Positions 1 to 7,700 of a stretch of DNA of 15,454 nt are shown here, one piece after another (position 1 is the first letter of the stretch; every line of letters begins with the position of its first letter). Both the position numbers and the translations under genes were made by a program. Origin of the DNA: CAYUQT01 sp964596165 (GTDB lineage: Bacteria > Planctomycetota > Phycisphaerae > UBA1845 > JAFGLZ01); the NCBI GenBank assembly GCA_964596165.1, contig CAZQTW010000104.1:1-15454 (forward strand), given 5' to 3'. Under the pieces are notes generated by a model. It did not search any database. It saw nothing but the letters and a program-made list of their open reading frames with translations, and was not told the origin of the DNA.

Positions 1-55
1 TCCGACGCTGCCCAGGCCGGAGTACAATCCCACCCCAGAAGTGCCAAACTCCAGC

Positions 56-77
56 CACTGGCAGCTTGCTGCCAGTG
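56..77. repeat. Perfect 10-bp inverted repeat
   Basis: CACTGGCAGC at 56-65 is followed by TT and by its exact reverse complement GCTGCCAGTG at 68-77. As RNA or cruciform it would form a 9-bp stem with a CTTG loop. It shares the pattern CAC-n-GGC-n-G...C-n-GCC-n-GTG with the repeat at 103-125, so the two look like members of one palindrome family. Confidence 0.8.
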
Positions 78-102
78 CGAATTGTGCATGAGACCGGGCA
101 AA

Positions 103-125
103 CACGGGCGGGCAAGCCGCCCGTG
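103..125. repeat. Perfect 9-bp inverted repeat, same family
   Basis: CACGGGCGG at 103-111 pairs with CCGCCCGTG at 117-125 around a GCAAG loop. The outer CAC/GTG, the GGC/GCC core and the CTTG/GCAAG-like loop match the palindrome 26 bases upstream. The stem has changed at paired positions (T-A to G-C and A-T to G-C), which suggests that the fold rather than the exact sequence is kept. Confidence 0.75.
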
Positions 126-167
126 GCACCCCCTACACGGGTTTTGAAACCGGCTGTATGCATTCCC

Positions 168-1559
168 TCACCTTCCTGGCATCGATGTGCCCCGATTCCA
201 ACTCGGCCTGGTCGCGGCATCCTCTCGACCGCGACCGGCCCGCATATCCTTCACCGGCACATCCTTGTACGCCAACTCGCCGTCCCACACTTCAAACAGA
301 TCAACCGTATGTCGCGCCAGACTCGGATACGTTTGAAAGACCAGATCGATGGACTGAAATTGGCCGTCCTCCACTTTCACGAATGACGTGAACGCCGGCA
401 GATTCAAGTCCCCCTTCTGTTTGTGGAAGTAGCAGAACGGGTAGTCCTTTCCATTTACCCGAGCCACGACCTTGAAGGCAACTCCCACCGGTACGATGCC
501 GATGCGTATCTCACCCCTGAGCAGCACCGGGCCAGAATCATCCACGCGTGACATGTATTCGAAATCACAGGGCGTGATGGCCTTTCTTAGGTCCTCACCG
601 AGTTTCTCGTCACGGATCAGCTTGATATAGTCCGCCGGCTCGCTATCCAGAACCTCGAAGCCCGCCTGCAGCGACACGTTTGCTTCGTGAATCAGTCGGG
701 CGCCCTTGAGGTCGCCATGTTTCCCTACATAGCACTTGACCGGCACTGTCAGACTCACCGTATGCCGTCCAGGTTGCGTGCACGGAAACGAGTCACTACC
801 GTTGACAGATGTGCCAAAAGGCATTGCCCACTGAAGTGTTTTGTCAGTGGGCATGTTATCAACCAGAATCGGACAAGTCCCTTGGCCTAACCACCATCCA
901 GGCGGGAGCTTTCCGTCGATCCGGACGCTTATGGGCACCTTGTCACCTTTGATCACTTTCGGACGAACGCGGAGCTCGCCGCCGAACAGTTGCCTGAGAA
1001 AGGTGCCCTTCTGTTCGTCGGACATTCGCCCGGCCAGGTAGCAGTCACCCAGAAGATCGAACAGGTCCTGCGTCTGCATTCTTATGCTTGAACCCACATT
1101 GGCCTGCTTGCCCAACCCGACGTCGATCAACCGCGAGACTTGAGAGGCAGACAACCGCCCCTTCTGCAAACGCCAATTCAGCTCTTGGTAGGCTCGCGTG
1201 TAGTTCAGAGCATTCTTGGGAGAGGCAAGGTCAACGATCAGGAGGCGCGTTGGCCAGTAGGCATACCAGTCCACGCGCAGGCCGATCCAGTATGTGCACG
1301 TCAGCCAGGCCAACAAGACCACGACACCCAGGCTGATCACGATCGGCCGACGCCGACGTTCGCCACGGACGATCGCCTTGTCATTCAAGGTCGTGCCGCA
1401 TTCGGGACATCGTTCGCTGACGCGGGCGGTCAGGTTGTATCCGCACTTGCGACAGTAGGGCGTATCCCCCTTCCGCTTTGGCCACAGGCCATAGCGCAAC
1501 AGGAGCGCGCCCAGCAACAACAAAGGCAGGCCCACAAGCACCAACCAGGCAGGATTCAT
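168..1559 (-). CDS. Membrane protein with N-terminal zinc ribbon, function unknown
   Basis: This 463-residue protein has no function I can name. A hydrophobic segment at about residues 5-25 is followed by a zinc ribbon, C36-x2-C39-G and C51-P-E-C54-G, then a second hydrophobic segment at about 72-92. A long soluble region follows, which should face away from the zinc ribbon. The ribbon lies between two membrane segments, most simply in the cytoplasm. Uncharacterised proteins with this ribbon are frequent in Planctomycetota. The reading frame stays open 101 codons further upstream, but that part overlaps the divergent oxidoreductase gene and reads as junk, so I chose the ATG at 1559, directly before the first membrane segment. 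No strong Shine-Dalgarno is seen. The tail beyond about residue 440 is basic and of low complexity. Confidence 0.75.
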   Translation of the reverse strand: MNPAWLVLVGLPLLLLGALLLRYGLWPKRKGDTPYCRKCGYNLTARVSERCPECGTTLNDKAIVRGERRRRPIVISLGVVVLLAWLTCTYWIGLRVDWYAYWPTRLLIVDLASPKNALNYTRAYQELNWRLQKGRLSASQVSRLIDVGLGKQANVGSSIRMQTQDLFDLLGDCYLAGRMSDEQKGTFLRQLFGGELRVRPKVIKGDKVPISVRIDGKLPPGWWLGQGTCPILVDNMPTDKTLQWAMPFGTSVNGSDSFPCTQPGRHTVSLTVPVKCYVGKHGDLKGARLIHEANVSLQAGFEVLDSEPADYIKLIRDEKLGEDLRKAITPCDFEYMSRVDDSGPVLLRGEIRIGIVPVGVAFKVVARVNGKDYPFCYFHKQKGDLNLPAFTSFVKVEDGQFQSIDLVFQTYPSLARHTVDLFEVWDGELAYKDVPVKDMRAGRGREDAATRPSWNRGTSMPGR

Positions 1560-1615
1560 CGCAACGGACGTCAATTTCACTTCCCTTGGATCATTCCCCG
1601 CAGCACGATTATCCA

Positions 1616-1633
1616 CCCGGCCCGTATGCCGGG
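1616..1633. repeat. Inverted repeat in divergent spacer
   Basis: CCCGGC at 1616-1621 and GCCGGG at 1628-1633 flank a 6-base spacer, midway between the divergent zinc-ribbon and oxidoreductase genes. It could be an operator or a hairpin in the zinc-ribbon gene's leader. Nothing else in this spacer (1560-1782) is clear; no convincing -35/-10 pair was found for either gene. Confidence 0.4.
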
Positions 1634-1782
1634 CAATCTTCGGCGAAGGACTGCCCGTCTTCGCACATGCATGTAAGAGGATTTCTTGGAAGTCGAACCG
1701 GTTGCCCCCTCCCCTCGTCCTCCCGCATCCCCTGTGGTATCCTCTCCAGCCGGTCATCACGGTTTCGAAGGAGCATGCAGGC

Positions 1783-2643
1783 ATGAAGATCGGGATCATC
1801 GGGGCGGAGAACAGCCACACGGCCGCCATCGCCAAGGTCATCAACGTCGAGAAACACATCAAGGGGTGTACCGTCGATTACGTCTGGGGTGAAACGCCTG
1901 AATTCGCCAAGGCGGCCGCCGAGGCCGGCAGGATCCCCAACATCGCCCGAACGCCGAAGCACATGCTCGGCAAGGTCGACGCGGTCGTCGTCGATCACCG
2001 CCATGCCAAGTATCACCTGCCGGCGGTTTGGCCATTCGTCGAGGCCGGCGTCCCGACGTTTGTCGACAAACCCTTCTGCTACCGCTCGGCCGAGGGCAAG
2101 AAGTTCCTCGACATGGCCAAGCAAAAAGGGACGCCCGTCACGTCGTTCAGCGTCCTGCCGCACTACGACAGCTTCGAGGCGTTCCTGAAAAGACTGCCCA
2201 AACTGGGCAAGATCATCTCGGCAACCAGCTACGGCCCGTGCGACCTCGAAAGCCAATGGGGCGGCGTGTTCTTCTACGGCATCCACCAGGTGGATATTAT
2301 GCTCCACGCCTTCGGCTATGACGTCGAGGCGGTTCAGGTCTCCAAGAACGGCCAGAACGCCACGGGCCAGCTCTTCTATCCCTCCGGCCTCATCGCGACG
2401 ATGGCCCTCATCAAGGAAGGTTGCAAGGGCTTCGGCATCGCGGCGGTCGGCACGGCCGACACGTTCTTCACGACGCTCGAAGGCGGCACGAACCCCTACC
2501 TCAAGGGCGCGCGGATCTTCACTTCGATGTTCAAGACGGGCAAGGAACCGTTGACGTACGAACAGATCCTCCGGCCCGTCCAGATCCTGGAGGCGATGGA
2601 GAAGTCGGTGAAGTCGGGCAAGGTTGTGAAGGTAGAGAAGTAG
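1783..2643 (+). CDS. Gfo/Idh/MocA-family oxidoreductase (short form)
   Basis: This is a 286-residue predicted NAD(P)-dependent oxidoreductase acting on a sugar, cyclitol or similar substrate in the cytoplasm. An N-terminal Rossmann strand-loop (GIIGAENSH, residues 4-12) is followed by the family's lysine motif as D95-K96-P97 (usually EKP). The C-terminal half carries G166-I-H168-Q-V-D171, matching the GxHxxD motif that holds the catalytic histidine in this family. The nucleotide loop lacks the textbook GxGxxG, and the protein is shorter than the usual 330-400 residues, but I recall a group with this N-terminus and length, so it looks intact. The ATG at 1783 is preceded by GAAGGAG at 1767-1773 (9-base spacing). 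It is a single gene, convergent with the hydrolase downstream; the substrate cannot be told from the sequence. Confidence 0.88.
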   Translation: MKIGIIGAENSHTAAIAKVINVEKHIKGCTVDYVWGETPEFAKAAAEAGRIPNIARTPKHMLGKVDAVVVDHRHAKYHLPAVWPFVEAGVPTFVDKPFCYRSAEGKKFLDMAKQKGTPVTSFSVLPHYDSFEAFLKRLPKLGKIISATSYGPCDLESQWGGVFFYGIHQVDIMLHAFGYDVEAVQVSKNGQNATGQLFYPSGLIATMALIKEGCKGFGIAAVGTADTFFTTLEGGTNPYLKGARIFTSMFKTGKEPLTYEQILRPVQILEAMEKSVKSGKVVKVEK

Positions 2644-2650
2644 CCGCAAG

Positions 2651-2680
2651 AACTCAGAATTCAGAACCCAGAATTCAGGA
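2651..2680. repeat. Short direct repeat in convergent spacer
   Basis: Just after the oxidoreductase stop, CAGAATTCAG-like units recur in tandem (2655-2664 and 2670-2679, 15 bases apart). This is low-complexity spacer DNA with no coding sign. Confidence 0.45.
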
Positions 2681-2695
2681 GTCCGAAGTCCCTGA

Positions 2696-2738
2696 CACGG
2701 CTACGGCCGTGACGCCGGCCTCGGCAGGGCCGAAGGCC
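2696..2738 (+). terminator. Tandem hairpins between convergent genes
   Basis: CACGGC (2696-2701) and GCCGTG (2706-2711) enclose TACG, giving a 6-bp stem closed by a C(UACG)G tetraloop, a very stable UNCG type. A second hairpin follows: GGCC-T-CGGC (2717-2725), AGG, GCCG-AA-GGCC (2729-2738). They lie 52 bases past the oxidoreductase stop, where a terminator is expected. No T tract follows, so intrinsic termination is doubtful; they may instead protect the mRNA 3' end or be palindromic spacer repeats. Confidence 0.4.
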
Positions 2739-2828
2739 GTGCCTGGGTGGCGGGCAGGCGTCAGGAGTCAGATGAACGCAGCCCGTCCCGTGCGCCGGGC
2801 GGTGGTTCCCTAACTGTGCCATGCGCCC

Positions 2829-3674
2829 TCAGCCGGGATTTGCAGCCCGGTCCTCTGCGAAGCGTTGTGTAAGCCAGTCGCGGAGGACGGCGAAGAACTC
2901 GTCACGCACGGCCCTTTCCAGCCACGGATAGTGCCCGCAACGTTCCCACTCACGGTATTCCAGTCGTCGGAGATGGGGCTCCAGGCTCCGGCGGATCATC
3001 TGGCCAGGATGCGGGTCAACCGCCCCGTGTAACATCAGTACGGGCACGTCGATCGCCGCGAAGGCCGCCGGGTACACACCGCCGGCCTGTAGCCGAAGCA
3101 TATCGTCCCACGCCTCCTCGTGGGCACGGGCGTCACATGGCTCACACTCGTCGGCTGCGGCGATGAGTTCATGCGAAAACGATCGCATGAGCAGATCGCC
3201 CATCGCTTTCAGCCGCTTGTTGGAATCAGGGTATTCCTCAGGCAGACGCCTCAGGCGCACGCGCAAGGCGTCATCCGTCCGCTCGTCCAGGATCGCCCGC
3301 ATACGAGCGCGGGCCACGGGATCGAACGTGCCACAGCCGATCAGGACGAGCGACGTGACATGACGCGGATGCGAGGCGCCGTACGCCAGCGCCAGCATCG
3401 CCCCCCACGAGTGCCCGACGATCGCGGGGCGCGCACCGCCGCAATACCATTCCACCACGTCATGCAGATCCGCGACATGACGAGTCACGGTAAGCGGCTC
3501 ACTGCTGCTACCTCGTTGAAAGGGCTCGATCACCCGAAATGCATCCGCCAGACCGCGCGCCACGGGTGCCACGTATCCCGGTGCGCCCGGACCGCCGTGC
3601 AGGACGATCACGAACGGCCCCGACGTTCCGTATCTCCGGACCCTCATCCTCAGATCGTCAAGACTGTCAGCCAT
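2829..3674 (-). CDS. Alpha/beta hydrolase, proline iminopeptidase-like
   Basis: This is a 281-residue alpha/beta-hydrolase fold protein. Visible landmarks are the oxyanion-loop motif H26-G-G-P-G30, the nucleophile elbow G-H-S89-W-G, the probable acid D220 in HGAVDPH, and the probable catalytic H248 in CGHYPW. HGGPG with GHSWG is typical of proline iminopeptidases and related hydrolases (S33 type), but the substrate cannot be assigned. There is no signal peptide, so it is cytoplasmic. The frame is open to 3848, but the extra 58 residues are low-complexity spacer DNA. I chose the ATG at 3674 (MADSLDDLRM), which gives a normal length; the Shine-Dalgarno is weak. It stands alone, convergent with the oxidoreductase and divergent from the toxin-antitoxin pair. 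Confidence 0.85.
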   Translation of the reverse strand: MADSLDDLRMRVRRYGTSGPFVIVLHGGPGAPGYVAPVARGLADAFRVIEPFQRGSSSEPLTVTRHVADLHDVVEWYCGGARPAIVGHSWGAMLALAYGASHPRHVTSLVLIGCGTFDPVARARMRAILDERTDDALRVRLRRLPEEYPDSNKRLKAMGDLLMRSFSHELIAAADECEPCDARAHEEAWDDMLRLQAGGVYPAAFAAIDVPVLMLHGAVDPHPGQMIRRSLEPHLRRLEYREWERCGHYPWLERAVRDEFFAVLRDWLTQRFAEDRAANPG

Positions 3675-3683
3675 CACAGGTGT

Positions 3684-3713
3684 CCGTTTGTCCGGTGGAC
3701 TCTGACAAAACGG
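3684..3713. repeat. Bulged 9-bp inverted repeat
   Basis: CCGTTTGTC at 3684-3692 pairs with GACAAAACGG at 3704-3713 with one bulged A. The following bases (CGGGGACTGGCTCCCG, 3711-3726) form a phrase that I recall, without being able to check, from other planctomycete spacers. It lies just upstream of the hydrolase start. Confidence 0.45.
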
Positions 3714-3793
3714 GGACTGGCTCCCGTCCTTTGGGTATAGAAGAACCCGCTGTGGAGAACGCGAGGGCGCCTCTTCCGAAAACGCCCCTAGAT

Positions 3794-3836
3794 GCGACAT
3801 CTTGTCGCGTTCGACGCGACGAGACGAGACGTCGCG
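3794..3836. repeat. Alternating GCGAC/GTCGC inverted-repeat cluster
   Basis: GCGAC units occur at 3794-3798 and 3816-3820, and their complements GTCGC at 3804-3808 and 3831-3835, so orientation alternates. Neighbouring units can pair in three mutually exclusive ways: GCGACA/TGTCGC (3794-3808), GTCGCG/CGCGAC (3804-3820) and CGCGACG/CGTCGCG (3815-3836). It could be a multi-site operator or competing RNA hairpins in the hydrolase leader. Confidence 0.55.
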
Positions 3837-3944
3837 TCCACTCCTCATCCTTTACGGCAGAGCCGGAGGCTCATGACCAACCGTGCCTGCTCTTGCCGGA
3901 TGAAAACCGACACCAGCATACTCCAAGAATGGACGGACGTGCCA

Positions 3945-3973
3945 TTGAAATATACATTTGTTTGTGTATATTT
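3945..3973 (+). promoter_or_regulatory. Toxin-antitoxin promoter with overlapping operator
   Basis: TTGAAA (3945-3950), 16 bases, then TATATT (3967-3972) forms a good housekeeping-type promoter. A palindrome overlaps it: AAATATACA (3948-3956) and TGTATATTT (3965-3973), perfect 9-base arms around an 8-base spacer. Type II antitoxins usually repress their own operon by binding such a palindrome at the promoter, so this is the probable operator. The region is AT-rich against GC-rich surroundings. Confidence 0.75.
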
Positions 3974-4004
3974 GATGCGGTTCACACAACGGAGGTACGA
4001 ACCC

Positions 4005-4244
4005 ATGAAGATGACGGCACGGGACGTACGATACCACCTAAAATCCATCATGGAGGCCGTGGAACGGGGAGAAGACGTCGTGATCACGAAACGGGGAAAA
4101 CCCAAGGCGAGGATTGTCCGCCTGGAGACAAGCAAAAAGCTCGGAAAGGAAGAGAATCCCTTTGTGGGGATGTGGAAGGACCGAAAAGACCTCCAGGATG
4201 TCAAATCCTACGTGCGCATGATTCGCAGGGGTAGGGTCCGATGA
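4005..4244 (+). CDS. Phd/YefM-type antitoxin (VapB role)
   Basis: This 79-residue protein has the compact Phd/YefM fold. The pattern MTARDVRYHLKSIMEAVERG (residues 3-22), then EDVVITKRGKPKARIVRL (23-40), matches that DNA-binding domain; the charged tail with MWKDRKDLQDV is the likely toxin-binding part. It should neutralise the PIN toxin encoded next to it and repress the operon through the palindrome at 3948-3973. GGAGG at 3991-3995 lies 9 bases before the ATG at 4005; the frame is open upstream to 3792, but only this start has a Shine-Dalgarno and follows the promoter. Its TGA overlaps the toxin ATG (ATGA), so the two are translationally coupled. Confidence 0.9.
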   Translation: MKMTARDVRYHLKSIMEAVERGEDVVITKRGKPKARIVRLETSKKLGKEENPFVGMWKDRKDLQDVKSYVRMIRRGRVR

Positions 4245-4618
4245 TCGTCGACACGGACGTCCTAATCTGGGCATCACGTGACAACCGTCGTGCCGTGACG
4301 TTGTTGGGACGTCAGAAGGGATTCCGTATTTCAGCCGTGACCTACGCGGAGCTCATCCAAGGAGCTCGTGACAGCGAGGAAATCCGCAATCTACAGAAGG
4401 CCCTCCGCCTCTGGGGTTCGACGGTCCTGCACGTCAATGAGTCCGTCTCGCAGCATGCCGTCTTCCTCGTCGAGCGCTACGCATTGAGCCACTCCTTGTA
4501 TCTGGCCGACGCGCTGATTGCGGCCACAGCCTATCATTATGGTGAGGTCCTCCTTACCGGCAACACAAGACACTACAGGATGATCCCCGGACTGGAACTA
4601 CGGGCATTCAAACCATAG
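4241..4618 (+). CDS. PIN-domain toxin, VapC-like ribonuclease
   Basis: This 125-residue protein has the PIN fold. The acidic metal-binding residues are present: D4 (with D6) in MIVDTDVLIW, E37 in YAELIQG and D90 in LADALIAATA; N108 in LTGNTRHY occupies the fourth position, as in many VapC proteins. VapC toxins are magnesium-dependent ribonucleases that cut tRNA or rRNA and stop translation; the target here is unknown. The ATG overlaps the antitoxin stop as ATGA. The partner is of Phd/YefM rather than AbrB type, a common mix. The protein looks complete and catalytically intact. Confidence 0.9.
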   Translation: MIVDTDVLIWASRDNRRAVTLLGRQKGFRISAVTYAELIQGARDSEEIRNLQKALRLWGSTVLHVNESVSQHAVFLVERYALSHSLYLADALIAATAYHYGEVLLTGNTRHYRMIPGLELRAFKP

Positions 4619-4707
4619 GCCTCGCTCAGCCGTCCTTCCTGATGTTCAGCCCGAGAGTCCAAAGGCGGCTACACGTGGTCTTGTTCCATACCAATACCCC
4701 CTTTCTT

Positions 4708-7700
4708 CTACTCCTGCCGCTCTCGCGCAACCACGTCGGTGAACGGATTGAGGCCGAACCATCGCTTCGAGTTCTGAGCGGTGGCCGTCACGGTCAGTTC
4801 GACCGACTCGCCCGCCTTGACGTGCGACTTCGGCACGGTCAGAAAGAACAGGCCGAAACTGTCCTGATCGGTGGTCTTCAACACGAGGTATTGGAAGCGG
4901 ATCGACCCATCCGCGTTCTGCCACGTCGTCGTCGTTTGGGCAAACGGGAAATCGAGCATAGGCCGGCCATTCATCGCAAGGCTGAAGTGCCCGCCGCCCG
5001 GCTCGCCCTTCCACCCGATGCCGCCGGCCCAGACGAACGTCACCGTATCATGGCCCCAATCCTTCGGCACGGCGCCGGTGGCCCATCGCAGCTTCTGCTT
5101 GCCGTCCGTCTGGCGAACGGGGTAGTTCTGGACGTCGTTCTGACGGTAGGAGTACCAGGGGCTGGGCTTCTCGGTGTGTTCGAGGACCTTGGAGAAGCCC
5201 TCGACCCATGTCGTCGGCTCGGGTCGTGCGGTCTGCTTCACGCGACTCCGTAGCCAGTCGATAGGTAGTTCGACCTTCGGTTGGAACTCCTTGCTCTCGA
5301 CGTAGTCCTTCAGCCGATGGTATAGGCAGTCGGCGGCCGGATCCGTTTCTCTTCGATCGGCGGAAAGGTCCAACGTACTGACGAGCAGCCGACCCTTTCC
5401 CACCTTCGCCTCAAACAGATACGCCTTCGGCCGCATCTGCCAGGGCACGTCCAGGCACCAGATGATGGGATCAATCCGTACCGGCAGGTCGTCCATCATC
5501 ACCACCGGCCGATCGTCGAGCATGCCGTACATCTGGAGGTCGCCGTACCCGTCATGAGGGAAACCTTTCATCGCGGGGTGCGGCATAATCATGTTGCCGT
5601 AACTGTGATCCGTGTTCTCATCGCCCTTCCACCAAGCCGGCTTGAACCGGGCGTTGATCGTTCGGAAGACCAGGTTATCGTTCGTTACCCAGACGCACCC
5701 ACCCGCCTCAAGGCGGCCCATAGCCGTGTCGCTCAGCCAGGGAGTGACCGTTGGCGATTCCGAAGCCGCCTGCGACGACACACAGGGAGAGAACACCCAT
5801 ATCGGCCAGTCGTTGCTGAACGGCCCCGCCTCAGCCTTCACAATCACCTTCTCTGCTGCAGAGGAACACGTGGGAACAATCTCACCGGTCCACGGCCCGA
5901 TCAGCCCCCGCCCGCCAACGTTCTCCGGCCACTTGAGTGCGACGGTTTGCTCGCCGATACGAACGGTGATCGCTTCAAGGCGCGGTTCGGCGGCCTTGGG
6001 CCGGAAGTCCGAGATGTACATCTTCAACGGAATTGTCTCGCCCTTGCGGTAGTTGACGCAATCGTGCTCCCACAGAATGACCACCTGCCCGAAGAACCGG
6101 CGACCCATCTCCGGTGTCAGCGCGCGGACCTCGTCGAACTGGTTGACGATGCCCGTGCTCTGCGTCCAGTAGTCGCGGAAGAGCCACTGGTGATGCCCAT
6201 CGATGTCGGCCTGGATCCGAGCACTCTCTATGTTCAGCTTCAGAAGGTTTGCCTGAAGCTGACGCGACGCCTTCAGCATGAGCGGCAGTACCTCCGCGAG
6301 ATTCCGCTTGCGGACCTGTTCGGCCATCTGCTCCAACCAGAACGGCTTGATCGTGCCGTCATACTTGGGGATGTCGGCCGGATCGGGCAGCACGGAGATG
6401 TTGCTCGCCTCGTGAACGATCACCGGCCGGTCGATGGGGTGAGGATGGCGATGCTTGTCGAACCGCTTGCCCCAGGCAAGGGACCATTCATCGAATTGGA
6501 TCGAGAGATAGTCGGTCGTCGGCCGCCGCTCGGCGTAGAGACCGTCGGTGTCGATGACCGGCCGCGTCGGATCGAGATCCTTGGCCGTCTTGTACAGCTC
6601 CGGAACAAGCTCAAAGCCCTTGTAGAGTTCGTTCCCCATACACCACGAGAAGACGGACGGGTGATTCCGCATCTGGATGATGCACGTTCTCCACACATAT
6701 CGGTACAGGTCGTGGCCCTCCTTGGTTGCCGCTCGGTAGAACGGCTCGTAAGCGATCGGCAGCTCGGGCTGAACGAGGATTCCCACCTCGTCCGCCGCGG
6801 TGAGATATGACTCGGGCACCATCGTCGAGTGATGCCGGACGCCGATCAGTCCGTATTCCTTCCGCTTCGAGAGGTACTGCTTCCAGTACCCCACGTCGGA
6901 CGGCGAGATGTCCTTCGGGAACGTGTAGTCGTCGCCATAGCCTCTGAAGAAGAACCGCTCGTCGTTGAGGTAGAAGTCCTTGCCGCGGATCTCCACCCGC
7001 CGCTGGCCGAAGCGAATAGTCCGCTCGTCCATCACGTCCTGTCCGCGGCGCAAGACGACGTCAAGCTTGAGCAGGTTGGGCGTCTCCGGCGTCCAAAGCG
7101 GCGCATCGCGAAGGTTCAGTTCCCATTCGATGGTCGTCTGGCCACCCAGTTCACGTTCGCCGGCATCCAGCGAAGGACCATCTGACCCATCTGCCGACCA
7201 TCGCTTCGCGCCGAATTTGACAGCAAGCGACTCCGATGTGGCCTTGTCGGTCTTGCCTAGCTGCACTCGCACGCGAGCCCGCCCAGCGGTCGGATTGGGC
7301 ATCACGAATACATCGTCGAGCCATACATCACTGGTCGCCTCCAGCGTCACCGCATCGAAAATCCCGCCCCAGTCGATGTCCATGTAGTCGATGAGGTCGA
7401 AGGCGCCGGTCAGCGTGTCACGCTCCTTGTGGCGCCGGCTGTCGACGGCCAGCACGACCGCCTGCTCGCCCTCCGGCTTCAGAAACCGTGTGATATCGAA
7501 CTTGAACGCGACGGGATAACCCCAATGCTCCCCCACCGACTGCCCGTTTACCCACACCTTGGCCGACCGGTGGGCCCCGCCCACGCGGAGCCAGACCCGC
7601 CGTTTCGCCCACTCCGCCGGCACGGTGAATGTCCGACGATACCAGCCGACACCCACAGCATTGTGTCTGCACTTGTCGGTCGGCTCGCCGATGCCCTGAT

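Larger units (their letters stand above)
1..167. other. Non-coding spacer with palindromes
   Basis: No convincing gene is seen here; short open frames have no recognisable product. The stretch lies downstream of the minus-strand zinc-ribbon gene that stops at 168. It holds two strong inverted repeats (56-77 and 103-125), which are listed separately. Neither is followed by a T tract in the minus direction, so they are not classical intrinsic terminators for that gene. Confidence 0.6.
3675..4004. other. Divergent spacer rich in inverted repeats
   Basis: This 330-base gap separates the hydrolase from the antitoxin. It contains an imperfect hairpin at 3684-3713, an unusual cluster of alternating GCGAC/GTCGC units at 3794-3836, and the antitoxin promoter with its palindrome at 3945-3973. 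No further gene is supported. Confidence 0.6.

Noticed and set aside
1609..2649. A 346-codon open frame on the minus strand across the oxidoreductase gene
   Set aside because: It is antisense to a clear Gfo/Idh/MocA gene and rich in Arg, Asp and Val repeats typical of shadow frames in GC-rich DNA; no domain is seen.
3675..3848. N-terminal extension of the alpha/beta hydrolase
   Set aside because: The extra 58 codons are low-complexity, include the spacer hairpins and exceed the normal family length.
5554..6810. A 418-codon plus-strand open frame inside the GH2 gene
   Set aside because: It is antisense to the catalytic part of the GH2, whose motifs fix the true strand; its composition is that of a shadow frame.
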